Source: JBBDIX01 sp050486225
GTDB lineage: Bacteria > Actinomycetota > Nitriliruptoria > Nitriliruptorales > Nitriliruptoraceae
NCBI GenBank assembly: GCA_050486225.1
Contig: JBJHCV010000001.1
Span: forward strand, 310,001-374,000
Length of the DNA: 64,000 nucleotides
Reading direction: 5' to 3'
The notes under the pieces were generated by a model, which saw only the letters and a program-made list of their open reading frames with translations, ran no database searches and was not told where the DNA came from. Made by a program: the position numbers and the translations under genes. This document shows positions 7,177-15,440 of this stretch, in pieces; positions within the stretch are counted from its first letter, which is position 1; each line of letters begins with the position of its first letter.

Positions 7177-9498
7177 TCAGTCCTCGAGCAGGTTCGCGAG
7201 GCCGTTGGACGCGGCGATCAGGTCGTCGAGTTCGAGGTCGACGACACCGTCGATCGCCAGACGGTCGCCGGTGACCGTGCCCAGGTCGAACACGGGCACC
7301 TCGGCGTCCGCACAGAGACGCGCGAACGCCAGCACGTCGGTCGACGCGAGGCTGACGACCACCCGTCCGGGAGACTCGCTGAACAGAGCCTGGATGGTCG
7401 GGACGTCGTCCGGCAGAGACACCTCGACCCCGACGTCACCGGCCACGCAGCTCTCGGCCAGCGTGACGAGCAGACCTCCGGACGAGACGTCGTGCGCCGA
7501 GGCGAGCAGACCCTCGGTCGCGGCGAGGTGCAGAACCTCGCCGAGGGCGCCCTCGAGGTCGAGGTCGACCGGCGCGAGCACCCCACCCAGCGGAGCGTCG
7601 ACGAACCGCTGCAGGGCGCTGCCGGCCAGACCGGCCACGGTCGGAGCACCGACGAGCAGCACGACGTCACCCTCGTCCTCGAACGCGACGTCGACCGCGC
7701 GCTGCGCATCCTCGAGCACACCGAGCACCCCGACCACCGGCGTCGGGTGGATCGCACGCCCGCGGGTCTCGTTGTAGAGGGACACGTTGCCGCCGGTCAC
7801 GGGGATCGACAGGGCCGCGGTGGCCTCCCCGAGCGCCTCGATGCTTCGTGCGAGCTGCCACATGATCTCGGGGCGTTCCGGGTTGCCGAAGTTGAGGCAG
7901 TTCGTCGTCGCGAGCGGACGCGCACCGACGCACGCGACGTTGCGGAACGCCTCGGCGACGATGCGACGCATCCCCTCTGCCGGGTCGATCTCGCACCAGC
8001 GACCGTTGCCGTCGGTCGAGCAGGCGACGCCGCGACGCGAGCCCGGCAGTCGGATGACGCCGGCGTCGCCGTGCATCGGCCCGAGCACGGTGCCGGAGCG
8101 CACGAACTGGTCGTACTGGTCGGTCGCCCACCGAGGTGACGCCACCCCCGGCGAGGCGAGCAGGTCGAGCAGGAAGGCCGCGAGGTCGCCGCGTCCCGAG
8201 CCCGCGACGAGGTCGTCGAGGTCGAGTGCGTCGGCGTCGACGGCCGCGAGTTCGTCGAGCCAGTCGGGACGCTGCTGGGGTCGGTCGAGTACGGGGCCCT
8301 CGTCGGCCAGCGACCGCGCCGGCAGGTCGGCGACGACCGCGCCGTGGCGGCGCAGCACCAGCCGGTCTCCCTCGGTGACCTCACCGATGACCGACGCGGG
8401 CACCCCCCAACGCTCGGCGATCTCGAGCACCTCGTCGAGGTGGTCCGGTGAGACCAGTGCGAGCATGCGTTCCTGCGACTCGGAGCACAGGATCTCCCAC
8501 GACTCCATCGACGCCTCGCGCAGGTGGACGAGGTCGAGGTCGACGTCCATGCCGAGGCTCGCTGCCGACGCGAGTTCGGACGTCGAGCACGCGATGCCGG
8601 CAGCACCCATGTCCTGGATGCCGTGGACGAGGTCGCGCTCGTAGAGTTCCAGGCAGCACTCGATCAGCAGCTTCTCCGCGAACGGGTCCCCGACCTGCAC
8701 GTTCGGACGCTTGTCGTCGAGCGCGTCGTCGAACTCCTGACTGGCCAGGACCGAGGCGCCACCGATGCCGTCACGCCCCGTCGCCGAGCCGAGCAGCACG
8801 GCGCGGTCGCCGACGTTCTCCGCACGCGCGAGCTGCAGGCGGTCACGGCGCATCACCCCGATCGCGAGCACGTTCACCAGCGGGTTGCCCGCATACGTGT
8901 CGTCGAACACCAGCTCACCGCCGATGTTGGGGACACCGACGCAGTTGCCGTAGCCCCCGACCCCGCGGACCACCCCGTCGAGCAGGTGCCGCTGGAGCGG
9001 GTCCGCAGCATGCTCGCGGCCGGACCCGTCGACCCACCCGCCCGGATCCCCGAACCGCAGTGGGTCCATCACCGCGACGGGCCGTGCTCCCATCGTGAAG
9101 ATGTCGCGCAGGATGCCCCCCACCCCGGTCGCCGCGCCCTGGTAGGGCTCGACGAAGCTCGGGTGGTTGTGAGACTCGATCTTGAACGCGACGGCCAGAC
9201 CGTCGCCGACGTCCACCACCCCCGCGTTCTCCCCGGGACCGGCGATGACCCACGGCGCCGAGGCCGCGAGGTTGCGCAGGTGGACCTTCGACGACTTGTA
9301 GGAGCAGTGTTCGGACCACATCACCGAGTACATGCCCAGTTCGGACAGGCTCGGCGTGCGGCCCAGGGTGCGTTCGACGTCGTCGAACTCCGCGTCGGTC
9401 ATCCCGAGTTCCGCGGCGAGTGCACGCGCCCGGTCAGGCTCGAGGGTCTCGTCGGCGGGAAACGTCGGGTGGGCGTCGGGCCCTGCGGGGTCGGCCAC
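7177..9498 (-). CDS. purL: Phosphoribosylformylglycinamidine synthase subunit PurL (small type)
   Basis: Converts FGAR to FGAM using ATP and ammonia delivered by PurQ; a 773-residue small-type PurL that needs PurQ and PurS, both encoded just upstream. Visible motifs: MWSEHCSYKSSKVHLRNL with the conserved His, AFKIESHNHPSFVEPYQGAA, GGILRDIFTMGARPVAVMD, and the repeated half TNCLNFGNPERPEIMWQL and VTGGNVSLYNETRGRAI. The GTG start at 9498 has GGAG about 5 bp upstream. The purS-purQ genes lie 0.4-2.1 kb upstream on the same strand, separated by one small opposite-strand gene, so they are probably expressed from separate promoters. Confidence 0.96.
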   Translation of the reverse strand: MADPAGPDAHPTFPADETLEPDRARALAAELGMTDAEFDDVERTLGRTPSLSELGMYSVMWSEHCSYKSSKVHLRNLAASAPWVIAGPGENAGVVDVGDGLAVAFKIESHNHPSFVEPYQGAATGVGGILRDIFTMGARPVAVMDPLRFGDPGGWVDGSGREHAADPLQRHLLDGVVRGVGGYGNCVGVPNIGGELVFDDTYAGNPLVNVLAIGVMRRDRLQLARAENVGDRAVLLGSATGRDGIGGASVLASQEFDDALDDKRPNVQVGDPFAEKLLIECCLELYERDLVHGIQDMGAAGIACSTSELASAASLGMDVDLDLVHLREASMESWEILCSESQERMLALVSPDHLDEVLEIAERWGVPASVIGEVTEGDRLVLRRHGAVVADLPARSLADEGPVLDRPQQRPDWLDELAAVDADALDLDDLVAGSGRGDLAAFLLDLLASPGVASPRWATDQYDQFVRSGTVLGPMHGDAGVIRLPGSRRGVACSTDGNGRWCEIDPAEGMRRIVAEAFRNVACVGARPLATTNCLNFGNPERPEIMWQLARSIEALGEATAALSIPVTGGNVSLYNETRGRAIHPTPVVGVLGVLEDAQRAVDVAFEDEGDVVLLVGAPTVAGLAGSALQRFVDAPLGGVLAPVDLDLEGALGEVLHLAATEGLLASAHDVSSGGLLVTLAESCVAGDVGVEVSLPDDVPTIQALFSESPGRVVVSLASTDVLAFARLCADAEVPVFDLGTVTGDRLAIDGVVDLELDDLIAASNGLANLLED

Positions 9499-9679
9499 GG
9501 TGGCTCCGGGTCGGGCGAACGGCGGGTGCGCGATCGAGTGGCGGGTGCCTGTGGTTCCGGCGGTGTCGGTGCCGTGTCACCGATCGTAGTGGCCGCCCTC
9601 GATCACCCGGTGCGGACCTGACCGGGTGCGGGATACCTTCGTTCGTGTGCCTGACGACGATCCGCGGAAGGACCCCCGG

Positions 9680-9877
9680 ATGGACGCCCTCAACGCCCTG
9701 CGCGCCGTGCTGGTCGGTTGCGCGTTCGTCGCGACACTGATCCTGGCGACCCGGGGGCAGTGGATCCCGGCGACCGTCATGACGCTCGGCATCCTCGCCC
9801 ACCTGCTGCTGTTCGGCCACCAGCGCGTCGAGCGGCGCCGGCGCGAACAGCGTGTGGCTGCGCTCGAGGGGAACTGA
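9680..9877 (+). CDS. Small two-helix membrane protein
   Basis: A 65-residue protein. The ATG at 9680 is chosen because GGAAGGA sits 7 bp upstream, although the frame is open back to a GTG at 9626. Two hydrophobic segments (LRAVLVGCAFVATLILA, WIPATVMTLGILAHLLLF) are followed by a very basic tail (RVERRRREQR), which places the tail in the cytoplasm. No function is known to me. It sits on the plus strand in the gap between purL and purQ. Confidence 0.6.
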   Translation: MDALNALRAVLVGCAFVATLILATRGQWIPATVMTLGILAHLLLFGHQRVERRRREQRVAALEGN

Positions 9878-9883
9878 CGCGAC

Positions 9884-10564
9884 TCAGGCCGCCGGCGTCG
9901 CGGCCCGTTCGAGGACGCTCAGGAAGAACCCCCGGCCGTCGTCGCCACCGATGAGTGACGCGTCCACCGCGTGTTCGGGGTGGGGCATGAGTCCGACGAC
10001 GTTTCCCGTCTCGTTGGCGATCCCGGCGATGTCGCGAGCCGAGCCGTTGGGGTTGGTGCCCGGCGCGTAGCGGACGACGACCCGTCCGTTGGACTCGAGG
10101 TCGTCGAGGGTCGCCTCGTCGGCGTGGTAGCGACCCTCCCCGTGCTTGGCCGGGATCAGCAGTCGCTCGCCCGTCGTGTACGCCGAGGTCCATGCCGTGT
10201 CGGACGACGCCACCTCGAGCGGCACCACACGGCACACGAAACGCAGGCCCTCGTTGCGCAGCAGTGCCCCGGGCAGCAGCCCCGCCTCGCACAGGACCTG
10301 GAAGCCGTTGCAGATCCCCAGCACCGGCCCGCCACCGGCAGCCAGGTCAGCGACCGCCGCCATCACCGGTGTCCGGTGCGCGACCGCGCCGCAGCGCAGG
10401 TAGTCGCCGTAGCTGAAGCCGCCCGGCAGTATGACCGCGTCGACGCCGGACAGGTCGGTGGTCGTGTGGGTGACCGATCGAGGCGTGGCGCCACACGACT
10501 CCACGGCCAGCATCGCGTCGTGGTCGTCGAGCGACCCGGGGAACGTCACCACCGCGATCTGCAC
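9884..10564 (-). CDS. purQ: Phosphoribosylformylglycinamidine synthase subunit PurQ
   Basis: Glutamine amidotransferase subunit that supplies ammonia to PurL. 226 residues from the GTG at 10564, which has AGGAG about 6 bp upstream. Class I amidotransferase features are complete: ILPGGFSYGDYLRCGAVA, nucleophile Cys in LGICNGFQVLCEAG, and His/Glu in GLMPHPEHAVD. Length is normal for a stand-alone PurQ. It follows the unknown gene at 10582 by 17 bp and so forms part of the purS-X-purQ operon. Confidence 0.96.
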   Translation of the reverse strand: MQIAVVTFPGSLDDHDAMLAVESCGATPRSVTHTTTDLSGVDAVILPGGFSYGDYLRCGAVAHRTPVMAAVADLAAGGGPVLGICNGFQVLCEAGLLPGALLRNEGLRFVCRVVPLEVASSDTAWTSAYTTGERLLIPAKHGEGRYHADEATLDDLESNGRVVVRYAPGTNPNGSARDIAGIANETGNVVGLMPHPEHAVDASLIGGDDGRGFFLSVLERAATPAA

Positions 10565-10581
10565 GTCGGCTCCTGTCGAAT

Positions 10582-11337
10582 TCAGTCGGCTCGGAACCCG
10601 GCCGCCTCGACGGCGGCGAGCGGGTCGTCCAGTGCGAGCAGTTCGTCCACGTCCAGACAACCGCGCGGTGGTTCCCCGCCGAACGACAGTCTCCCACACG
10701 CCGTGGCCTGGACGGTGGCGGCCTCGAGTTCGCTGGTCGCCGACACGGTGTCGCCGGGCCAGCCGTCGTCCGCGATGAGCACCAGCTGGTGCAGCAGGGC
10801 CGGTGCGGCGCGGGTCGCGTCGTCGAAGATGAACTTCGCGTTGAGTTCGATGATCATCCGTCCGCCCTCGACGCGAGTCGAGCTCTCCACCCCGGAGAAC
10901 TCGAAGGTGGCCATGCGCAGCACCGCGCCCGCCGCGATCCACTCGTCGAGCCCCTGCGCCGCTCGAGGCAGGTCGCCCCGGGCGATGAGCTGACAGGCCG
11001 CTCCGAGCGCGCGCCTCGCGGCCGCTCGTGACCCCGAGTCGCCCACGAGCGTCGCGTCCTCCGCGCACGCGGGACCGGGCTCGGTCTCGTCCGACGCGGC
11101 CAGGGCGACGTCACCTCGCTCGATGGTGACCTGACCGTCGCCGGGCGGGCGGCGTTCCGCGGGCGGCAGGTCCCCCGACGGGATCGACAGCAGCGCCCAG
11201 ACGGTCACCCCGATCACGACAGGCGCGAGCGCCAGCATCGTGAGCACGAACCAGCGGTGCAGCACCGGCTCGCCGGTCGGCAGCGTCGGCAGACCGTCGG
11301 TGCGCAGGTCCTGCTGGCCGTCCGATCGACCGCTCAC
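10582..11337 (-). CDS. Unknown membrane-anchored protein inside the purS-purQ operon
   Basis: A 251-residue protein starting at a GTG at 11337 that overlaps the purS stop (GTGA), so translation is coupled. Residues about 25-50 form one transmembrane helix (WFVLTMLALAPVVIGVTVWA), with the remainder outside. The outer domain contains AAPALLHQLVLIADDGWPGD followed by TSELEAATVQATAC, which recalls the HExxH...E layout of zincin metallopeptidases. The Glu and second His are absent, so if related it is inactive. Four Cys could form disulfides. There is no known link to purine synthesis; its presence in the operon may simply be lineage-specific. Function unknown. Confidence 0.65.
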   Translation of the reverse strand: MSGRSDGQQDLRTDGLPTLPTGEPVLHRWFVLTMLALAPVVIGVTVWALLSIPSGDLPPAERRPPGDGQVTIERGDVALAASDETEPGPACAEDATLVGDSGSRAAARRALGAACQLIARGDLPRAAQGLDEWIAAGAVLRMATFEFSGVESSTRVEGGRMIIELNAKFIFDDATRAAPALLHQLVLIADDGWPGDTVSATSELEAATVQATACGRLSFGGEPPRGCLDVDELLALDDPLAAVEAAGFRAD

Positions 11338-11597
11338 GCGTCGGCACGCTCGTCGTCGCTGATGACCCGCCACCGGAACGACTCGATCACCGGGTTCGTG
11401 AGGAACTCCCGACACATGCGTTCCACGCGTTCCGTCAGGTCGTCGTCGTCCGCGTCGACGTCGAGTTCGAGGTGCTTGCCCACGCGCACGTCGCTGACGG
11501 CGTCGAACCCGAGCCCGGGCAGGGCGCGTTCGACGGCTCGACCCTGCGGGTCGAGGATCTCCCGCTTGAGCAGGACGTCGATCGCGACACGTGGCAT
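11334..11597 (-). CDS. purS: Phosphoribosylformylglycinamidine synthase subunit PurS
   Basis: An 87-residue protein from the ATG at 11597, with GGAGGAT directly upstream. It matches PurS in length and pattern: RVAIDVLLKREILDPQGRAV, LGFDAVSDVRVGKHLELDV, CREFLTNPVIESFRW. PurS dimers bridge PurL and PurQ in the FGAM synthase complex. It is the first gene of a minus-strand operon continuing with the unknown gene (4-bp overlap) and purQ. Confidence 0.95.
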   Translation of the reverse strand: MPRVAIDVLLKREILDPQGRAVERALPGLGFDAVSDVRVGKHLELDVDADDDDLTERVERMCREFLTNPVIESFRWRVISDDERADA

Positions 11598-11736
11598 GGG
11601 ATCCTCCGTGGTGCGGTGACCGCAGTTCGCGGGACGTGCATGAGGCGCAGGTGGATGCGTCTGGACCGATTCGGGCCCGTCACGCGGGTGGAGCTGGGCA
11701 CGGTTCGAGCGTATCGCCGTGGTCCGGCGTGAGGCC

Positions 11737-11772
11737 GCGGCCACCGGCGCGGCCACCGGCGCGCCCGCCGGC
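11737..11772. repeat. 12-bp tandem repeat in the purS / divIVA-like intergenic region
   Basis: GCGGCCACCGGC occurs twice head to tail (11737-11748, 11749-11760), followed by a degenerate third unit (GCGCCCGCCGGC). The remaining intergenic sequence (11598-11873) holds the purS ribosome site and a possible -10 element TTAGAT at 11836-11841 for the divIVA-like gene. No role for the repeat is evident. Confidence 0.5.
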
Positions 11773-11873
11773 GCACCGGACAGCCCTCGGGTCACGGCGC
11801 TCCAGACTTCCCGACCGGCTTCGGCGGTCACCCTGTTAGATTGCCGCCGATCCCCGATGGTGGAGCCACCCAC

Positions 11874-13031
11874 ATGGCCCAGGACACGACCACGCCTGCC
11901 GACGAGGACCCCGCCGCCGACAGCGCCGACGGAACCCTCGCGCTGGTGACCGCGGACCCGGTGGACGACCTCGCGGCCCCGCTCGACGTGCCGGCCGCAT
12001 CGCCGACGCTGATCGCCGGCTTCCCGGTGGTCCGGCGTGGCTACGACCGGGACGCGGTCGACCGGTCCATGGAACGCACCGCAGCACGGATCGACGAGCT
12101 CGAACGGACGGTGACGGAACTGCAGGAACGGCTCGACGCAGCCCTGCAGCGCCCGCGACTCCACGAACTCGACGAGGCGGAACTGCTGGTCATCGCCTCG
12201 GAGGAGACCTCCCAGCTGGTCCGGGCCGCGCAGGCGCGCGCCAACGCCGTCCGCGAGACCGCCGAGACCGAGGCAGCGACGATCCGGGACGTCGCACGAT
12301 CCGAACACGAGGAGCTCGTCGCCGCCGGCAGGCGCGCACTCGACGACGCTCGAGCCCGGGCGACCACCACCGTCGACGAGGCCGAGGCCCGAGCCGCGAC
12401 GGCCCTCGAGGGCGCCCAGGAGCGCGCCACCGCGCTGGTCGCGGATGCCGAGGCACGCGCAGCGACGCTCCTCGAGGACGCAGAGGCGCGCGCGGCGACG
12501 CTGGTGGAGGAGGCCGAGGCACGCGCCGAACAGGTGACGGGGGACGCGCAGCGCCGAGCCAACCTCGTCGGGGCCGACGCGGAGAAGCAGGCGTCGCAGA
12601 CCCTCGAGGACACCCGGGTGCGTGCCACGTCGATGATCGAGGACGCACGGGGCACGGCCCGAGGCATCGTGGACGACGCGCAGCGCCAGGCGTCCTCGAT
12701 CGTCGACGAGGCCGAGGAACGCTACGACCAGGTCCGGGCCACCCTCAAGGTCCACCGGAAGCGACTCCGCGAGGAGCTCGACAGCCAGCGCGACGAACTC
12801 CAGCAGATCGTGGACTCCCTCACCGCGTTGCGGCGAGAGTTCGGATCGTCCTTCCAGCAGGTCACCGAGACCCTGGACCAGGTGCGCAACGTGTCGGGCA
12901 TGCTGTGGCGGTTCGGCGAGCCGGTGCAACGCGCCGAGGGGTACGTGGAGCGCGTGTTCCAGCAGCTGGGCGACGCCAGTCTGCCGCCGCGTCGGGACGC
13001 GGCCGAGGACGAACCCGAGGTGAACGACTGA
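11874..13031 (+). CDS. DivIVA-like coiled-coil protein with hendecad repeats (paralogue 1)
   Basis: A 385-residue protein from the ATG at 11874 (GGAG about 8 bp upstream). An acidic disordered N-terminus is followed by a DivIVA-type segment at about 45-85 (VVRRGYDRDAVDRSMERTAA, ELERTVTELQERL). Residues about 145-290 are a run of about a dozen exact 11-residue units such as LVADAEARAAT, LLEDAEARAAT and LVEEAEARAEQ, with hydrophobic residues at fixed places. This predicts a long right-handed coiled coil like those of actinobacterial cytoskeletal proteins. The C-terminus (FGEPVQRAEGYVERV) is shared with the paralogue at 13944. A role in polar growth or membrane scaffolding is inferred from DivIVA/Scy/FilP relatives. 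Confidence 0.75.
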   Translation: MAQDTTTPADEDPAADSADGTLALVTADPVDDLAAPLDVPAASPTLIAGFPVVRRGYDRDAVDRSMERTAARIDELERTVTELQERLDAALQRPRLHELDEAELLVIASEETSQLVRAAQARANAVRETAETEAATIRDVARSEHEELVAAGRRALDDARARATTTVDEAEARAATALEGAQERATALVADAEARAATLLEDAEARAATLVEEAEARAEQVTGDAQRRANLVGADAEKQASQTLEDTRVRATSMIEDARGTARGIVDDAQRQASSIVDEAEERYDQVRATLKVHRKRLREELDSQRDELQQIVDSLTALRREFGSSFQQVTETLDQVRNVSGMLWRFGEPVQRAEGYVERVFQQLGDASLPPRRDAAEDEPEVND

Positions 13032-13033
13032 CC

Positions 13034-13729
13034 GTGCCCACGTCACCGATCGCGATCCTCGGGGGAACCGGGCCTCAGGGGCGCGGTCTGGCCCTGCGGT
13101 TCGCCGCGGCCGGACACGACGTCGTCCTCGGGTCGCGTGACGCCGAACGAGCCGTGGAGACCGCCGCCACCCTCGACGCTCGACGGGTCGACGTCTCCGG
13201 TGCGTCGCGCCTGACCGCCCCCGGGTCGATCCGAGGCGCGAGCAACGCCGATGCCGCACGGGACGCGGGCGTGGTCGTGGTCTCCGTGCCCCATGCGGCG
13301 CAGGCCGCCACGCTCGCGGTCGTCCAGCCCGCCCCTGACGCGATCGTCGTCAGCTGTGTCAACCCCCTGAGGTTCGACGAACGCGGGCCCGTCGCCGTCG
13401 AGGTGGACGCCGGAAGCGCCGCACAGGAGATCGCCCTGGCCTGGCCGACACACCGCGTGACGGCGGCGTTCCACCACCTCTCGGCCGTCACGCTCGAGGC
13501 GGACGGTCCCCTGCCGGACGCCACCGTGCTCGTGGTGGGGGACGACGACGAGGCCGTGGCGCTCGTGTGCGACCTGTCGAGCGCAGTCGCGTCGCACGGT
13601 GGTGTCCACGCCGGCCCGCTTCGCAATGCTCGCCACCTGGAGGCAATGACCACGGTCCTCATCGACGTGAATCGTCGGCACCGGGCCCACTCGGGCCTCG
13701 TCCTGACCGGCCTCGACGACGACCACTGA
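13034..13729 (+). CDS. NADPH-dependent F420 reductase-like protein
   Basis: A 231-residue protein from the GTG at 13034, 2 bp after the preceding stop. The N-terminus is a Rossmann fold close to that of F420H2:NADP+ oxidoreductases (PIAILGGTGPQGRGLALRFA, then GHDVVLGSRDAERA). Further conserved parts are VVVVSVPHAAQAAT and VSCVNPLRFDERGP, and the C-terminus ends in ARHLEAMTTVLIDVNRRH, as in NpdG/Fno. The expected role is hydride exchange between NADP and coenzyme F420 in the cytoplasm. It is probably co-transcribed with the coiled-coil gene upstream. No F420 biosynthesis gene is in this window, so F420 use is inferred from the family. Confidence 0.8.
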   Translation: MPTSPIAILGGTGPQGRGLALRFAAAGHDVVLGSRDAERAVETAATLDARRVDVSGASRLTAPGSIRGASNADAARDAGVVVVSVPHAAQAATLAVVQPAPDAIVVSCVNPLRFDERGPVAVEVDAGSAAQEIALAWPTHRVTAAFHHLSAVTLEADGPLPDATVLVVGDDDEAVALVCDLSSAVASHGGVHAGPLRNARHLEAMTTVLIDVNRRHRAHSGLVLTGLDDDH

Positions 13730-13943
13730 CTCCGCCAGGCTCCCGCGGGTCGTCGCCATCGGTGCAACAGGGGGGCGACAACGGCGCCCTTCACGGTTAG
13801 TCTGTCGCGCGCGCGACACGCGAGCATGCACGGATGGCACGTCGGGGACGTCTGCCAGCGGTGCCGTTCGCCGATCACCGTCGACGCGACCACCTTGTCA
13901 CCACGATCTCTGGGGCACCACCCCGAGGTAGGGAGCAGACGGC

Positions 13944-15419
13944 ATGAGCACAACCGGCAGCGACACGCGCCCTGACGAGACCGCGGACCAGCACCTCACC
14001 GACGGGGACCACACCCCCGCGACCACCGAGGTCGCCTCGGTCGGACACGAGTCCGACGGCGACGCCACTGCTGTCGGGGGCACCACTCTGCCGGAGAGCG
14101 GCGAACTCTTCCGCACCGGGGTTCGCGGGTACCGCCGGCCCGAGGTCGAGTCGTACGTCGCCCAGGTCGAGCAGCAGATCGACGAACTCGAGTCGACGGT
14201 CACCACGCTGCAGGACCAGCTCGCCGAGGCGATGAACCGGCCCGGGCTGCACGAACTCGACGACGCCGACCTGCTCGAGCTGGCGTCCGAGGAGACGATG
14301 CAGCTGCTGCGGGCCGCCAAGGCGCGCGCTGCCGCGGTGAAGCAGACCGCGACCGAGGAGGCCCAGGGCATCCGCGCGGACGCCGAGGCGCTGCGCAACG
14401 AGGGCCGCGCCGCAGCCGAACGCCTGCGCGAGGAGGCTCAGCGTGCGCTCGACGACGCCCGTGAGCGCGCAGAGGGTCTCCGGACCGACGCGCAGGACGT
14501 CGCGCGCAAGATCATCGACGAGGCCCAGCAGGACGCCGACCAACGGCGCTCGGAGGCGCAGGCCAACGCGGACACGCTGCTGACCGACGCCCAGGCCAAG
14601 GCCGACACCCTGGTGACCGAGGCCCAGGACCGCATCACCGAGGCGGAGACCGCCGCGGACACGCTCGTCACCGACGCGCAGGCCAGGGCCGACGAACTGG
14701 TCACCGATGCCGAGCAGCGTGCCGCCCAGATGGTCGCGGACGCCGAGGAGCACGCGAGTCGCACGCTCGCCGACGCGGAGCAGCAGGCCGAGACACTCGT
14801 CGCCGACGCGCAGCACCGGTCGGACACGACGGTTGCCGACGCGGAGTCACGCGCGGCCGCGCTGGTGGCGTCAGCGCAGGCCGACGCGGAGCAGATCGTC
14901 ACCGCGGCACAGACCCGCTCCGACGAGACCATCGCGACGGCCAACGCCGACGCGGAGTCTACGATCGCAGAGGCCCGTGCGATGGCTCGCGCGGAACGGG
15001 ACCGCGCCGCCGAGGAGGCGCGTCGGATGGTCGAGGCCGCCTCGCAGCACTACGAGGCGGTCGTCGGCGACGCGGAGCGCCGGTACGAGCAGCTGCGCAA
15101 CGCCATCGAGCAGCACCGCACCCAGCTGCGTCGCGAGCTCGCGACCCAACGTGAGGAGCTGCAGCGCACGGTGGAGGCGATCAGCCACCTGCGTCAGGAG
15201 TTCAGCAACTCCTTCCACAGCGTGGCCCAGACCATGGACCAGGTGGTCGGACGCTTCGGCGAGCCGGTCCAGCGGGCCGAGGGCTACGTCGAGCAGGTCT
15301 GCGAACTGCTCGCCGACGCGAAGCTGCCGGCACGCGAGCCGCAGCCCCTGCCCGAGTTCGTGCCGCCGGTCACGCCGGCACCGCACGCACCCGACGAAGG
15401 GCGCGGCCAGGAGGCCTGA
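13944..15419 (+). CDS. DivIVA-like coiled-coil protein with hendecad repeats (paralogue 2)
   Basis: A 491-residue protein from the ATG at 13944. Its architecture matches the protein at 11874: acidic disordered N-terminus, DivIVA-like segment (GVRGYRRPEVESYVAQVEQQ), the shared block HELDDADLLELASEETMQLL, then a long helix. Between about 215 and 355 it shows consecutive 11-residue units (LVTDAQARADE, LVTDAEQRAAQ, MVADAEEHASR, LVADAQHRSDT) with one 7-residue insertion, a phase break. The C-terminal module FGEPVQRAEGYVEQV is nearly identical to the paralogue. The two probably arose by duplication and could co-assemble. A possible -10 element (TTAGTCT, about 13797) lies upstream. Cytoskeletal or polarity function is inferred. 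Confidence 0.75.
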   Translation: MSTTGSDTRPDETADQHLTDGDHTPATTEVASVGHESDGDATAVGGTTLPESGELFRTGVRGYRRPEVESYVAQVEQQIDELESTVTTLQDQLAEAMNRPGLHELDDADLLELASEETMQLLRAAKARAAAVKQTATEEAQGIRADAEALRNEGRAAAERLREEAQRALDDARERAEGLRTDAQDVARKIIDEAQQDADQRRSEAQANADTLLTDAQAKADTLVTEAQDRITEAETAADTLVTDAQARADELVTDAEQRAAQMVADAEEHASRTLADAEQQAETLVADAQHRSDTTVADAESRAAALVASAQADAEQIVTAAQTRSDETIATANADAESTIAEARAMARAERDRAAEEARRMVEAASQHYEAVVGDAERRYEQLRNAIEQHRTQLRRELATQREELQRTVEAISHLRQEFSNSFHSVAQTMDQVVGRFGEPVQRAEGYVEQVCELLADAKLPAREPQPLPEFVPPVTPAPHAPDEGRGQEA

Positions 15420-15424
15420 GGGTC

Positions 15425-15440
15425 TGACGGGAACCCGTCA
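15425..15440. terminator. Convergent-gene hairpin
   Basis: TGACGGG-AA-CCCGTCA is a 7-bp stem lying between the coiled-coil gene and the pirin gene, which converge; it overlaps the pirin stop codon. It probably terminates both transcripts. Confidence 0.45.

Noticed and set aside
11737..11772. CRISPR-like or VNTR array
   Set aside because: Only two perfect 12-bp units and one degenerate one, with no spacers; ordinary GC-rich slippage is sufficient.
11598..13259. Minus-strand open frame extending purS upstream across the coiled-coil gene
   Set aside because: The leucine-rich, repetitive translation is a shadow of the hendecad repeats on the plus strand; PurS has a clear start and ribosome site at 11597.
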